A stretch of 37,736 nucleotides of DNA, taken from CAZKHG01 sp964552655. GTDB lineage: Bacteria; Bacteroidota; Bacteroidia; Bacteroidales; Tenuifilaceae. The translations under genes were made by a program, and so were the position numbers. Positions 15,295 to 23,434 of the stretch are shown piece by piece. The stretch lies in the NCBI GenBank assembly GCA_964552655.1, contig CAZKHG010000031.1, positions 1 to 37,736 on the forward strand. The letters are read 5' to 3'. The notes under the pieces are model-generated. The model saw only the letters and a program-made list of their open reading frames with translations. It ran no database searches and was not told the DNA's origin. Position 1 is the stretch's first letter, and every line of letters starts with the position of its first letter.

Positions 15295-15702
15295 ATGAAA
15301 ACCCTGCAGCTGAATGCAACCCAGGTAACCCCTGCCGTAGATTTCAACCCCAAAACCCGAAATCTGGAAATTGTTGGCTATTCAAGGCCGGAAAATGTCC
15401 GTGATTTCTTTTTCCCTCTCGTGCAGTGGATAGATGAATATAAAAATTTTATAATGACTTCCAAAACCGTTGGGGTTGATATTGAACCCATTACTTTTAA
15501 GTTCAAATTCGAGTACTTCAACTCTTCTTCCGCCAAGTTTATTTATGACATCATCATTCTTCTGAATGAATTCAAGAAAGAGGGCATTCCTCTTAAAATT
15601 TACTGGTTTTACGATGAGGATGACGATGAGGTTAGGGAAGCCGGTGAAGAGCTTTCCGATATGGCAAACGTTCCCTTCATTTACGTGGAGACAAAGAGGT
15701 AA
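15295..15702 (+). CDS. SiaC-family regulatory phosphoprotein, separate transcript
   Basis: A 135-residue DUF1987 protein: TPAVDFNPKTRNLEIVGYSR, PENVRDFFFPLVQWIDEY, the acceptor region FEYFNSSSAK (Ser77) and the acidic WFYDEDDDE. It shares the longer loop before the acceptor strand (NFIMTSKTVGVDIEPIT) with the paralogue at 14689, so these two are probably the closer pair. It lies between two terminators, so it has its own promoter, which I could not place with confidence in 15143-15294. Separate control from SiaB suggests it may be made under different conditions, or act as a competitor for the kinase (inference). Confidence 0.86.
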   Translation: MKTLQLNATQVTPAVDFNPKTRNLEIVGYSRPENVRDFFFPLVQWIDEYKNFIMTSKTVGVDIEPITFKFKFEYFNSSSAKFIYDIIILLNEFKKEGIPLKIYWFYDEDDDEVREAGEELSDMANVPFIYVETKR

Positions 15703-15725
15703 ATCTAAATCAAATTACCCTATTG

Positions 15726-15752
15726 ACTCAGTATTATTTACTGAGTTTTTTT
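15726..15752 (+). terminator. Terminator after the fourth SiaC gene
   Basis: ACTCAGTA (15726-15733) pairs with TACTGAGT (15739-15746) across TTATT, followed by a T-run. It isolates the SiaC gene from the SUF operon. Confidence 0.85.
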
Positions 15753-15907
15753 ATTCAATCTTAAGGGTTTTTTCTTTTTAATATGTCCCAAAGAGAATAT
15801 CTTTGCCATTAATTTAGATTAAATCCAATTTAGAGGGTTTAATAAGCACTCATGCTAAACCTAAACACTTTTTTTTTGTTTTTACTTTAAGACCATTTTA
15901 CATAGAA

Positions 15908-17356
15908 ATGACAACAGATCAGGATAAAATACTCAGCGAAGTAACTGGAAGCGAATATAAATACGGTTTTTTTTCAGATATCGAGACCGACACCATACCG
16001 AAAGGACTAAGTGAAGATGTGGTAAGGCTGATTTCGGAAAAGAAGGGAGAACCCGAATGGATGTTAGAGTTCCGGCTTAAGGCATACCGACATTGGGTAA
16101 CCATGGAAATGCCCCGTTGGGCACACCTCACCATACCCGAAATCAACTATCAGGATATTATTTACTATGCTGCACCAAAACAAAAGGCTAGGCTTAATAG
16201 TTTAGACGAGATTGATCCCGAGCTTAAAGAAACTTTTGATAAACTCGGAATTCCACTGGAAGAGCAGAAAATCCTATCCGGTGTTGCCGTTGATGCCGTA
16301 ATGGACAGCACATCAGTTAAAACAACCTTTCGGGAAACCCTTGCCGAGCAAGGGATAATTTTTTGCTCCATGAGCGAAGCCATCCGTGAGCATCCCGATT
16401 TAGTTAGGAAATACCTGGCATCTGTAGTTCCAACTTCAGATAACTATTTTGCCGCATTAAACTCTGCTGTTTTTAGCGACGGTTCGTTTTGTTATATTCC
16501 CAAAGGAATTCGCTGTCCTATGGAGCTAAGCACTTATTTCAGAATTAATGCTGCTAACACTGGTCAGTTTGAGCGAACTCTTATCGTTGCCGATGCCGAT
16601 AGCTACGTTTCATACCTTGAAGGATGCACGGCACCTATGCGAGACGAGAACCAGTTGCATGCAGCTGTTGTGGAAATAGTGGCCATGGATAACGCTGAGG
16701 TTAAATATTCTACCGTGCAGAACTGGTATCCGGGCGATAAAAACGGGAAGGGCGGCATTTACAACTTTGTTACCAAGCGGGGAATCTGCAAAGGGAATAA
16801 CAGCAAGATTTCATGGACTCAGGTAGAGACTGGCTCGGCAATTACATGGAAATACCCCAGTTGTATCCTTTTGGGCGATAATTCCTATGGCGAGTTCTAT
16901 TCTGTAGCCGTTACAAATAATCATCAACAGGCCGATACGGGAACTAAAATGATTCATATCGGAAAGAACAGCCGTAGCCGGATTGTCTCAAAAGGAATAT
17001 CTGCAGGGGTAAGCAATAACAGCTACAGGGGGCTGGTAAAAGTGCTTAAAGGTGCTGAAAATTGCCGAAATTTTTCACAATGCGATTCCCTCTTACTTGG
17101 CGATAAATGTGGCGCCCATACCTTTCCTTACATTGAGGTTGATAACCCAACAGCAATTGTTGAGCATGAGGCCACCACCTCAAAAATTGGTGAGGATCAG
17201 ATATTTTATTGTAACCAACGCGGTTTATCAACCGAGGATGCTGTGGGTTTAATCATTAATGGCTATGCCAAGGAGGTACTTAACAAGCTGCCTATGGAAT
17301 TTGCCGTGGAAGCCCAGAAACTGCTTCAGATAAGCCTGGAGGGAAGTGTAGGGTAA
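15908..17356 (+). CDS. sufB: Fe-S cluster assembly scaffold SufB
   Basis: A full-length 482-residue SufB. Signature segments are FCYIPKGIRCPMELSTYFRIN, YLEGCTAPMRDENQLHAAVVE, YSTVQNWYPGD, and the C-terminal EHEATTSKIGEDQIFYCNQRG. SufB forms the SufBC2D complex, takes sulfur from SufS-SufE and builds the Fe-S cluster. It is the first gene of sufBCDSE-sufT; the next gene starts 69 bases on. The start ATG is 8 bases after TACATAGA. The 205-base gap upstream has a terminator but no classic promoter, and no SufR- or IscR-like regulator gene is adjacent. Confidence 0.98.
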   Translation: MTTDQDKILSEVTGSEYKYGFFSDIETDTIPKGLSEDVVRLISEKKGEPEWMLEFRLKAYRHWVTMEMPRWAHLTIPEINYQDIIYYAAPKQKARLNSLDEIDPELKETFDKLGIPLEEQKILSGVAVDAVMDSTSVKTTFRETLAEQGIIFCSMSEAIREHPDLVRKYLASVVPTSDNYFAALNSAVFSDGSFCYIPKGIRCPMELSTYFRINAANTGQFERTLIVADADSYVSYLEGCTAPMRDENQLHAAVVEIVAMDNAEVKYSTVQNWYPGDKNGKGGIYNFVTKRGICKGNNSKISWTQVETGSAITWKYPSCILLGDNSYGEFYSVAVTNNHQQADTGTKMIHIGKNSRSRIVSKGISAGVSNNSYRGLVKVLKGAENCRNFSQCDSLLLGDKCGAHTFPYIEVDNPTAIVEHEATTSKIGEDQIFYCNQRGLSTEDAVGLIINGYAKEVLNKLPMEFAVEAQKLLQISLEGSVG

Positions 17357-17425
17357 ATAAACTAATTTTAATCTACTTTTAAAGTACTGATAATTCGTAT
17401 TCACAAAGATTATTTTGCAAATAAA

Positions 17426-18172
17426 ATGTTAACTATAAAGAATTTACACGCCTCCATAAATGGCAGGGAGATACTCAAAGGTATAAACCTAGAAATTAAA
17501 CCGGGCGAAATACATGCAATAATGGGACCCAATGGCTCCGGGAAAAGCACCCTTGCATCAGTTCTAACCGGACGTGAAATTGTTGAGGTTACCCACGGAG
17601 AAATCATTTTCAACGGGAAAAATTTGCTTGAAATGGCCCCCGAACTTAGGTCCAGGGAGGGCATGTTTCTAAGTTTTCAGTACCCAATTGAGATCCCTGG
17701 TGTTTCTATGGTTAATTTTATGAAAACTGCGGTTAATGAGCACAGAAAATACAAAGGACTTGAACCCCTAAGCGCATCAGATTTTTTAAAGTTGATGCGT
17801 GAGCGTAAAGAGCTGGTTGAGATCGATTCCGCATTAACAAATCGTTCCGTTAACGAAGGGTTTTCTGGTGGAGAAAAGAAAAAAAATGAAATTTTTCAGA
17901 TGGCTATGCTCGAGCCCAGACTTGCCATTCTCGATGAAACAGACTCCGGACTGGACATTGATGCCCTGCGCATTGTAGCAAACGGGGTGAACAAACTTAA
18001 ACGCCCCGATAATGCTTCTATAATAATTACCCATTACCAGCGGCTACTTGATTATATCATCCCTGACTTTGTTCATATCCTTTATAACGGGAAGATTGTA
18101 AAAAGTTCGGGGAAGGAGTTGGCGCTTGAACTTGAGGAGAAGGGATACGATTGGATTAAAAATGATCAATAG
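17426..18172 (+). CDS. sufC: Fe-S assembly ATPase SufC
   Basis: A 248-residue ABC-type ATPase without membrane parts. Walker A is GPNGSGKS (about residues 34-41), the signature is GFSGGEKKKNEIFQM, and Walker B/D-loop is LAILDETDSGLD. THYQRLLDYIIPDFVHIL contains the switch His. SufC drives conformational change of the SufBCD complex during cluster assembly. It lies between sufB and sufD in the standard order, 27 bases before sufD. Confidence 0.98.
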   Translation: MLTIKNLHASINGREILKGINLEIKPGEIHAIMGPNGSGKSTLASVLTGREIVEVTHGEIIFNGKNLLEMAPELRSREGMFLSFQYPIEIPGVSMVNFMKTAVNEHRKYKGLEPLSASDFLKLMRERKELVEIDSALTNRSVNEGFSGGEKKKNEIFQMAMLEPRLAILDETDSGLDIDALRIVANGVNKLKRPDNASIIITHYQRLLDYIIPDFVHILYNGKIVKSSGKELALELEEKGYDWIKNDQ

Positions 18173-18199
18173 GGTTTATACCTGTCAAAGAAAAATGAG

Positions 18200-19564
18200 A
18201 TGAGTAAAACTACCATTACATCTGCAAAAGAAGAACTGGTTGAATTGTACCTTGATAACCTCGATCTTATTACCGAGGGTTCTGCAGAGCTAATGAACAA
18301 CCACCGGGAAGAAGCCATTCAGAACTTCCGGCTGTTGGGTTTACCCGGCATTAAGAACGAGAAATACAAGTACTCACGGATTGATTCCCTTTTTAGCAAT
18401 GAGTATGAAAAATATTTTGCACCCCGAAATATCACCTTTAAAGTGGATGATATTTTCCGCTGCGAGATACCTGATCTGAATACCTACCTAGCAATTGTTT
18501 TAAATGGCTTTTATTTTGGCACTGAAACCAAGTTAAATATCCATGAAAATGGGATAATGATAGGAAGCCTGGCTGAAGCAGCCAGGCTATATCCCAATCT
18601 GATCTCAAAGCATTATAATAAATATGCCGATAATACCAATGATGGTCTGGTTTCTCTGAATACTTCTTTTGCCCAGGATGGAATCTTTATTTACATCCCC
18701 AGAGGGATTATCCTGGATAAACCGATACAGATTATCAATCTACTCATGTCTGATGAGAATCTTTTGGTTCAATATCGCAACCTAATCATTCTGGAAGAAA
18801 ATAGCCAGGCCAGTATTGTTATATGCGATCATACCCTTTCTCCCACAAAGTTTTTATCAAATGTCGTTACCGAAGTGGTGACAGCGCCCAATGCTATACT
18901 TGATCTGGTGAAAATGCAGAACGAGCACAATGATTCAACCCAACTTTCACACGTATATATACATCAGCAAAAAGACTCAAAAGTTACAACTAACACTGTT
19001 TCCCTGCATGGCGGTTTTATCCGAAACAACCTTAATATTGCATTAACCGAAGAGGGTTGTGAAAACAATGCATACGGACTTTATCTTACCGACAGAAACC
19101 AGCATATAGATAATTACTCATTTATTGATCATATTAAACCCAACTGCACCAGTAATGAGCTCTATAAGGGCATATTGGATGATCAAGCCACTGGAGCATT
19201 TAATGGGAGAATACTGGTAAGAAGGGATGCGCAAAAAACCCAGGCATTTCAGGCTAATAATAATTTGCTGCTAACTGCCGAGGCCAGGATGAACACTAAG
19301 CCCCAGCTCGAAATTTATGCGGATGATGTTAAGTGCAGCCATGGGGCTACTGTAGGGCAACTTGATATGGATGCGTTGTTTTATATGCAGGCTCGGGGTA
19401 TAAGCCAGAAAGAGGCCAGGCTGTTACTAATGTTTGGGTTTGCACACGAGGTGGTTAAACGGATAACTATAGAGTCCCTAAGGGAGAGAATTGATGAATT
19501 GGTCAACAAACGCCTGAGAGGTGAACTCTCTCGCTGCTATAGCTGTCCGATGCATTGCTGTTAA
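18200..19564 (+). CDS. sufD: Fe-S assembly protein SufD
   Basis: A 454-residue SufB/SufD-family protein with beta-helix core and the C-terminal region YADDVKCSHGATVGQLDMDALFYMQARGI, which carries the conserved His used at the SufB-SufD interface. SufD is the structural partner of SufB and is needed for iron acquisition. The very C-terminus, LSRCYSCPMHCC, is unusually rich in Cys (four in ten residues), unlike the enterobacterial protein, and could bind metal; it may be common in the phylum. It is the third gene of the operon, 49 bases before sufS. Confidence 0.95.
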   Translation: MSKTTITSAKEELVELYLDNLDLITEGSAELMNNHREEAIQNFRLLGLPGIKNEKYKYSRIDSLFSNEYEKYFAPRNITFKVDDIFRCEIPDLNTYLAIVLNGFYFGTETKLNIHENGIMIGSLAEAARLYPNLISKHYNKYADNTNDGLVSLNTSFAQDGIFIYIPRGIILDKPIQIINLLMSDENLLVQYRNLIILEENSQASIVICDHTLSPTKFLSNVVTEVVTAPNAILDLVKMQNEHNDSTQLSHVYIHQQKDSKVTTNTVSLHGGFIRNNLNIALTEEGCENNAYGLYLTDRNQHIDNYSFIDHIKPNCTSNELYKGILDDQATGAFNGRILVRRDAQKTQAFQANNNLLLTAEARMNTKPQLEIYADDVKCSHGATVGQLDMDALFYMQARGISQKEARLLLMFGFAHEVVKRITIESLRERIDELVNKRLRGELSRCYSCPMHCC

Positions 19565-19613
19565 TGTAACTATTTTAACTTGAAAACATTGGAACAAGAA
19601 CAGGATATGCCTT

Positions 19614-20834
19614 ATGAATCTTGATATAAAAAAAATCCGCCAGGATTTCCCAATTCTCAACCAGCTGGTTTATGGTAAACCCCTGGTTTATTTTGATAAC
19701 GGGGCCACAACCCAAAAACCACGGGTAGTTTTAGATACACTGCTCCATTTTTATCAGGGGATAAATGCAAACATACACCGGGGAGTTCACAAGCTTAGCG
19801 AAGAATCAACCAAAGCTTACGAGGATGCCCGTGAAACTGTAAAACAGTTTATCAATGCCCAAAATTCTTACGAGATTATTTTCACCTCAGGTGCAACAGC
19901 CTCAATAAATCTGGTTGCCTTTTCGTTTGGTGAAGTATTTGTTCATGAGGGGGACGAGATAATTGTTTCAGAAATGGAACACCACTCCAACATTGTACCT
20001 TGGCAAATGCTTTGCGAGAGGAAAAATGCGAAACTTGTTGTACTGCCCTTTAATGATGACGGTGAACTTCTAATCGATCAGCTGGATGGGTTGATAACCC
20101 CCAAAACCCGGATTATTGCCGTTACCCATGTGTCGAATACGTTAGGAACCGTTAACCCCATCAAAGAAATCATTAATAAAGCGCATAGCAGGAATATTCC
20201 AGTGCTTATAGATGGGGCTCAGGGTATAAAGCACGATATTGTTGATGTATCATCACTTGATGTTGATTTTTATGCTTTTTCAGGACATAAAATATATGGT
20301 CCAACCGGGATCGGGGTTTTGTATGGCAAGGAAAAATGGCTAAATCAGATGGTGCCCTGGCAAGGCGGTGGCGATATGATATCAATGGTATCTTTTAGTA
20401 AAACAACCTATAACGAGTTACCTTTTAAATTTGAGGCTGGTACAGCCAACTACATTGATGCAGCAGGATTGGCTGCTGCCATAAAATACTATCAGTCATT
20501 GGGGGTTGAAAATGTAAAAGCTTATGAAGCTGATTTGCTCACCTATGCCACCCAGCAGCTGCTTTCGGTTGAAGGGTTAAAGATTTTTGGCAACGCCCCC
20601 CACAAAGCAGCTATTATATCATTCCAGATTGATAATATTCACCCTTATGATACTGGACTGATTCTGGATAAGATGGGAATTGCAGTCCGTACAGGAAATC
20701 ATTGCACTCAACCGGTCATTGATCATTTCGAAATTGACGGTACAGTCAGGGCTTCGCTGGCTTTTTATAATACATTTGAAGAGGTTGACCGGCTTGTTGA
20801 TGGCTTAAATAAAGTAAAAGAGATGTTTGGGTGA
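19614..20834 (+). CDS. sufS: Cysteine desulfurase SufS
   Basis: A 406-residue PLP-dependent class V aminotransferase-fold enzyme that takes sulfur from cysteine, leaving alanine. The PLP Lys is Lys226 (in FSGHKIYGPTGIG) and the active-site Cys is Cys364 (in RTGNHCTQP), the same positions as in E. coli SufS. EMEHHSNIVPW and DGAQ also bind PLP. It hands persulfide to SufE, encoded 63 bases downstream. Group II desulfurase; no selenocysteine-specific feature is visible. Confidence 0.98.
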   Translation: MNLDIKKIRQDFPILNQLVYGKPLVYFDNGATTQKPRVVLDTLLHFYQGINANIHRGVHKLSEESTKAYEDARETVKQFINAQNSYEIIFTSGATASINLVAFSFGEVFVHEGDEIIVSEMEHHSNIVPWQMLCERKNAKLVVLPFNDDGELLIDQLDGLITPKTRIIAVTHVSNTLGTVNPIKEIINKAHSRNIPVLIDGAQGIKHDIVDVSSLDVDFYAFSGHKIYGPTGIGVLYGKEKWLNQMVPWQGGGDMISMVSFSKTTYNELPFKFEAGTANYIDAAGLAAAIKYYQSLGVENVKAYEADLLTYATQQLLSVEGLKIFGNAPHKAAIISFQIDNIHPYDTGLILDKMGIAVRTGNHCTQPVIDHFEIDGTVRASLAFYNTFEEVDRLVDGLNKVKEMFG

Positions 20835-20897
20835 TATTTGAATTCACGATTTTTATGGAGGGATGAAGTTGATTGAAATAAATTTTAAGTAGTTAAA

Positions 20898-21326
20898 ATG
20901 ACCTTGAACGAAAAGCAGGATCAGATTATTGAAGATTTCAGCGTTTTTGACGATTGGATGGATCGTTACCAGCAGCTCATTGAGCTGGGGAAAGAGCTTC
21001 CTCCCATTGATGAGAAGAAAAAGACTGAATCATACCTGATAAAAGGATGCCAGAGCAAAGTCTGGCTTGATGGCCTGCTGGTTGATGGCAAAATATTTTT
21101 TACTGCCGACAGCGATGCCATAATTACCAAGGGTATTGTTGCCCTTTTGATAGATGTTTTGTCAGGTAGGACTCCTAAGGAGATCATAGATGCCGATCTG
21201 TATTTTATTGATAAAATCGGGCTTAAAGAGAATTTGTCACCCACACGTTCCAATGGTTTGGTCTCAATGATTAAGCAGATGAAACTTTATGCAATTGCTT
21301 ATCAGGCTAAAGAAAAATCTCAATAG
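20898..21326 (+). CDS. sufE: Sulfur-transfer protein SufE
   Basis: A 142-residue SufE. The sulfur-accepting Cys is Cys51 in IKGCQSKVWL, matching the E. coli position. It takes persulfide from SufS Cys364, stimulates the desulfurase and passes sulfur to SufB. It has the expected length and lies in the expected place after sufS, 47 bases before sufT. Confidence 0.97.
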   Translation: MTLNEKQDQIIEDFSVFDDWMDRYQQLIELGKELPPIDEKKKTESYLIKGCQSKVWLDGLLVDGKIFFTADSDAIITKGIVALLIDVLSGRTPKEIIDADLYFIDKIGLKENLSPTRSNGLVSMIKQMKLYAIAYQAKEKSQ

Positions 21327-21373
21327 CAACCTGCTTTATTTTTAAATACGATTAAAACTAACAAAAAGCAGAA

Positions 21374-21697
21374 ATGGAAACACAACGCGATATACTGGCA
21401 ATAGAAGGGGATATTGTTAAAACCCTTAAAAAGATCTATGATCCGGAGATTCCGGTCAACATCTACGACTTGGGTTTAATTTATGAGGTCGATGTTGACG
21501 ATGAAAGAAAGGTTACCATCACTCTTACGCTAACCGCCCCGAATTGCCCCATGGCAGATGATCTTCTGGAGGAGGTTCACGATCAGGTTGGGAAAATTGA
21601 GGGGGTTAAAGATGTTATTGTCAACCTAACTTTCGATCCGCCTTGGGATAAAAGTCGAATGAGCGAGGAGGCCATGCTGGAACTCGGTTTTTTGTAA
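21374..21697 (+). CDS. sufT: SufT / MIP18-family (DUF59) Fe-S maturation protein
   Basis: A 107-residue DUF59 protein: DPEIPVNIYDLGLIYEVDVD, then TLTAPNCPMADDLLEEV with the conserved Cys, and LTFDPPWDKSRMSEEAMLELGFL. SufT-type proteins help load Fe-S clusters into target proteins, especially when demand is high. It is the last SUF gene, 15 bases before queG, so the Fe-S enzyme QueG is probably read on the same transcript. Confidence 0.92.
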   Translation: METQRDILAIEGDIVKTLKKIYDPEIPVNIYDLGLIYEVDVDDERKVTITLTLTAPNCPMADDLLEEVHDQVGKIEGVKDVIVNLTFDPPWDKSRMSEEAMLELGFL

Positions 21698-21712
21698 AGT
21701 GATATCTTCAGT

Positions 21713-22573
21713 TTGATTAACAATATAAATGACAAACGAAACGTGAAGGATCACCTGGCGATAATCCGATCATTGGCATTTGAAGTGGGGTTTGATGCCT
21801 GTGGTGTTTCAAAGGCAGATTTCCTTTTTGATGATGAATACTTCCTAAAACAATGGTTATGTAATGATTACAACGGGGAAATGGAATATATGGAGAGGAA
21901 TCTCCAAAAACGCCTTGATCCGAAACTTTTGTTACCAAATGCAAAATCAGTAATTTCAGTTCTGCTTAATTACTACCCCGGAAACCCCGAAATTTCTACC
22001 AAACCCCCAAAAATATCCAGGTATGCTCTGGGTGAGGATTACCATAAGGTATTAAAAAATAAGTTATTACAACTCTTGGATAAAATACGGAAAGAATTTG
22101 GAACGGTAAATGGCAAGGCATTTGTTGACTCTGCTCCAATTTTGGAGAAATCCTGGGCTGCTCGTTCCGGATTGGGGTGGATTGGGAAGAACTCATTGCT
22201 GGTTCACCCTAAATTGGGATCATTCGTTTTTATCGGGGAGCTGGTAGTTGATCTGGAAATCGAAATGGTTGACCAAAAAGTTCCCGACTTTTGCGGTACC
22301 TGCACCCGATGTATTGAAGCCTGTCCAACTGGTGCAATTGTTTCGCCCAGGGTTATTGATGCTCGAAAATGCATTGCATATCTTACTTTAGCCAAGAAAA
22401 CCCCATTAACCGACAGCGAAACCGAATCTTTAAATGGCTGGCGTTTTGGTTGCGATACCTGTCAGGAGGTTTGCCCATGGAACCAAAAGTTGAAGTTAGC
22501 CAGTATCAGGGAGTTTCAGCAAAAAAAAGACCGGGCAAAATTAACTACAGAAGAACTGAAAGCCATTTTCTGA
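21713..22573 (+). CDS. queG: Epoxyqueuosine reductase QueG (short C-terminus)
   Basis: A 286-residue cobalamin- and 4Fe-4S-dependent reductase that makes queuosine from epoxyqueuosine in tRNA. It has NYYPGNPE, PILEKSWAARSGLGWIGKNS, the first cluster motif CGTCTRCIEACPTG, then Cys in DARKCIAYLT, and the second motif CDTCQEVCPWN. No ATG is in frame near the front: TTG at 21713 (used here) or GTG at 21743, which better fits family length before EVGFDACGVS. It stops at KLTTEELKAIF, just before the segment with SA.KR and RNI that usually ends the family, so about 15-20 residues are missing. I found no frameshift that restores them. Confidence 0.9.
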   Translation: MINNINDKRNVKDHLAIIRSLAFEVGFDACGVSKADFLFDDEYFLKQWLCNDYNGEMEYMERNLQKRLDPKLLLPNAKSVISVLLNYYPGNPEISTKPPKISRYALGEDYHKVLKNKLLQLLDKIRKEFGTVNGKAFVDSAPILEKSWAARSGLGWIGKNSLLVHPKLGSFVFIGELVVDLEIEMVDQKVPDFCGTCTRCIEACPTGAIVSPRVIDARKCIAYLTLAKKTPLTDSETESLNGWRFGCDTCQEVCPWNQKLKLASIREFQQKKDRAKLTTEELKAIF

Positions 22574-22660
22574 TTTGCAGGAATTGCAAATGATTTGTGT
22601 CATTTCACCAGAAAACCTATTTTTGACACCAGTTTTTATCAAATATCAACCCATAAAATT

Positions 22661-23416
22661 ATGCAGAAAGTAATCTCGTATTTAGTTTGGTTTTTTATGG
22701 GATTATCCGCTTTAATCCTTTTCATCCCCGATTTCATAATATGGCTTTTTACATTCTGGTGGGATCGGAGATTATGGGTTTTGCACCGCTATTCCATTTA
22801 TTGGGCATTGTTTTATTTATATATCAACCCATTCTGGAAAGTGGAGCTGAAGGGGCGCGAAAATCTTAAAAAAGGAAAAGTGTATGTGATCATCTCGAAC
22901 CACCAGAGTGCTTACGACATTGTCCTGTTATACAGGCTGATGACCCATTTCAAGTGGGTGGCAAAGAAAGAACTTTTCAGTGTGCCAGTAATAGGGTGGA
23001 ACTTAATGCTTAACAGGCATGTTAAACTCGATCGAAAAAGCGTGAAGAGTGCTTTAAAAATGATACAAGATTCCATGAATCATTTAAGAACGGGTAGCTC
23101 TATGCTGATATTTCCTGAGGGTACAAGATCGGAAGACGGTCAGATTAAACGGTTTAAAGATGGTGCCTTTATGCTGGCAAAGAAAGCGGGCGTTCCGATA
23201 TTACCTGTGGTGATAAATGGTTCTTTTGAGCTCCTTAAAAAGGATGGAACGGTCAAGTTGAAACAGAAGTTGACTTTACAAATTCTTCCTGAGATATCGG
23301 TTGAAGCGATGAACCCGAAAGAGCCAGGCGAGCTGGCTAAAGAGATACAACAACTATTTACAGAGAAACATCGGACGATTGCCCCGGAGTACTACAAAAA
23401 AAATCCGATCTGCTAA
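22661..23416 (+). CDS. plsC: 1-acyl-sn-glycerol-3-phosphate acyltransferase
   Basis: A 251-residue inner-membrane acyltransferase that adds the second acyl chain to make phosphatidic acid. A hydrophobic N-terminus spans about residues 5-30. The HX4D motif is NHQSAYD (His81, Asp86), FPEGTRSEDG is at about 151-160, and ILPVVINGS is the later PlsC block. ATG 22661 is chosen because the open frame upstream starts only with TTG at 22595. It follows queG after 87 bases and may share its transcript. The stop codon lies in the loop of the terminator hairpin, so the last codons form one arm of the stem. Confidence 0.93.
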   Translation: MQKVISYLVWFFMGLSALILFIPDFIIWLFTFWWDRRLWVLHRYSIYWALFYLYINPFWKVELKGRENLKKGKVYVIISNHQSAYDIVLLYRLMTHFKWVAKKELFSVPVIGWNLMLNRHVKLDRKSVKSALKMIQDSMNHLRTGSSMLIFPEGTRSEDGQIKRFKDGAFMLAKKAGVPILPVVINGSFELLKKDGTVKLKQKLTLQILPEISVEAMNPKEPGELAKEIQQLFTEKHRTIAPEYYKKNPIC

Positions 23417-23433
23417 GATCGGATTTTTGTTTT
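23399..23433. terminator. Bidirectional terminator between plsC and the OmpA gene
   Basis: AAAAATCCGATCT (23399-23411) pairs perfectly with AGATCGGATTTTT (23416-23428) across GCTA. A-runs and T-runs flank both sides, so it can end both plsC (+) and the convergent OmpA-type gene (-). It contains the plsC stop codon (23414-23416). Confidence 0.85.
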
Positions 23434-23434
23434 T

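Noticed and set aside
22369..22593. Frameshifted continuation that would complete QueG
   Set aside because: The frame does not encode the expected SA.KR / RNI ending, so it is a shadow rather than a broken 3' end.
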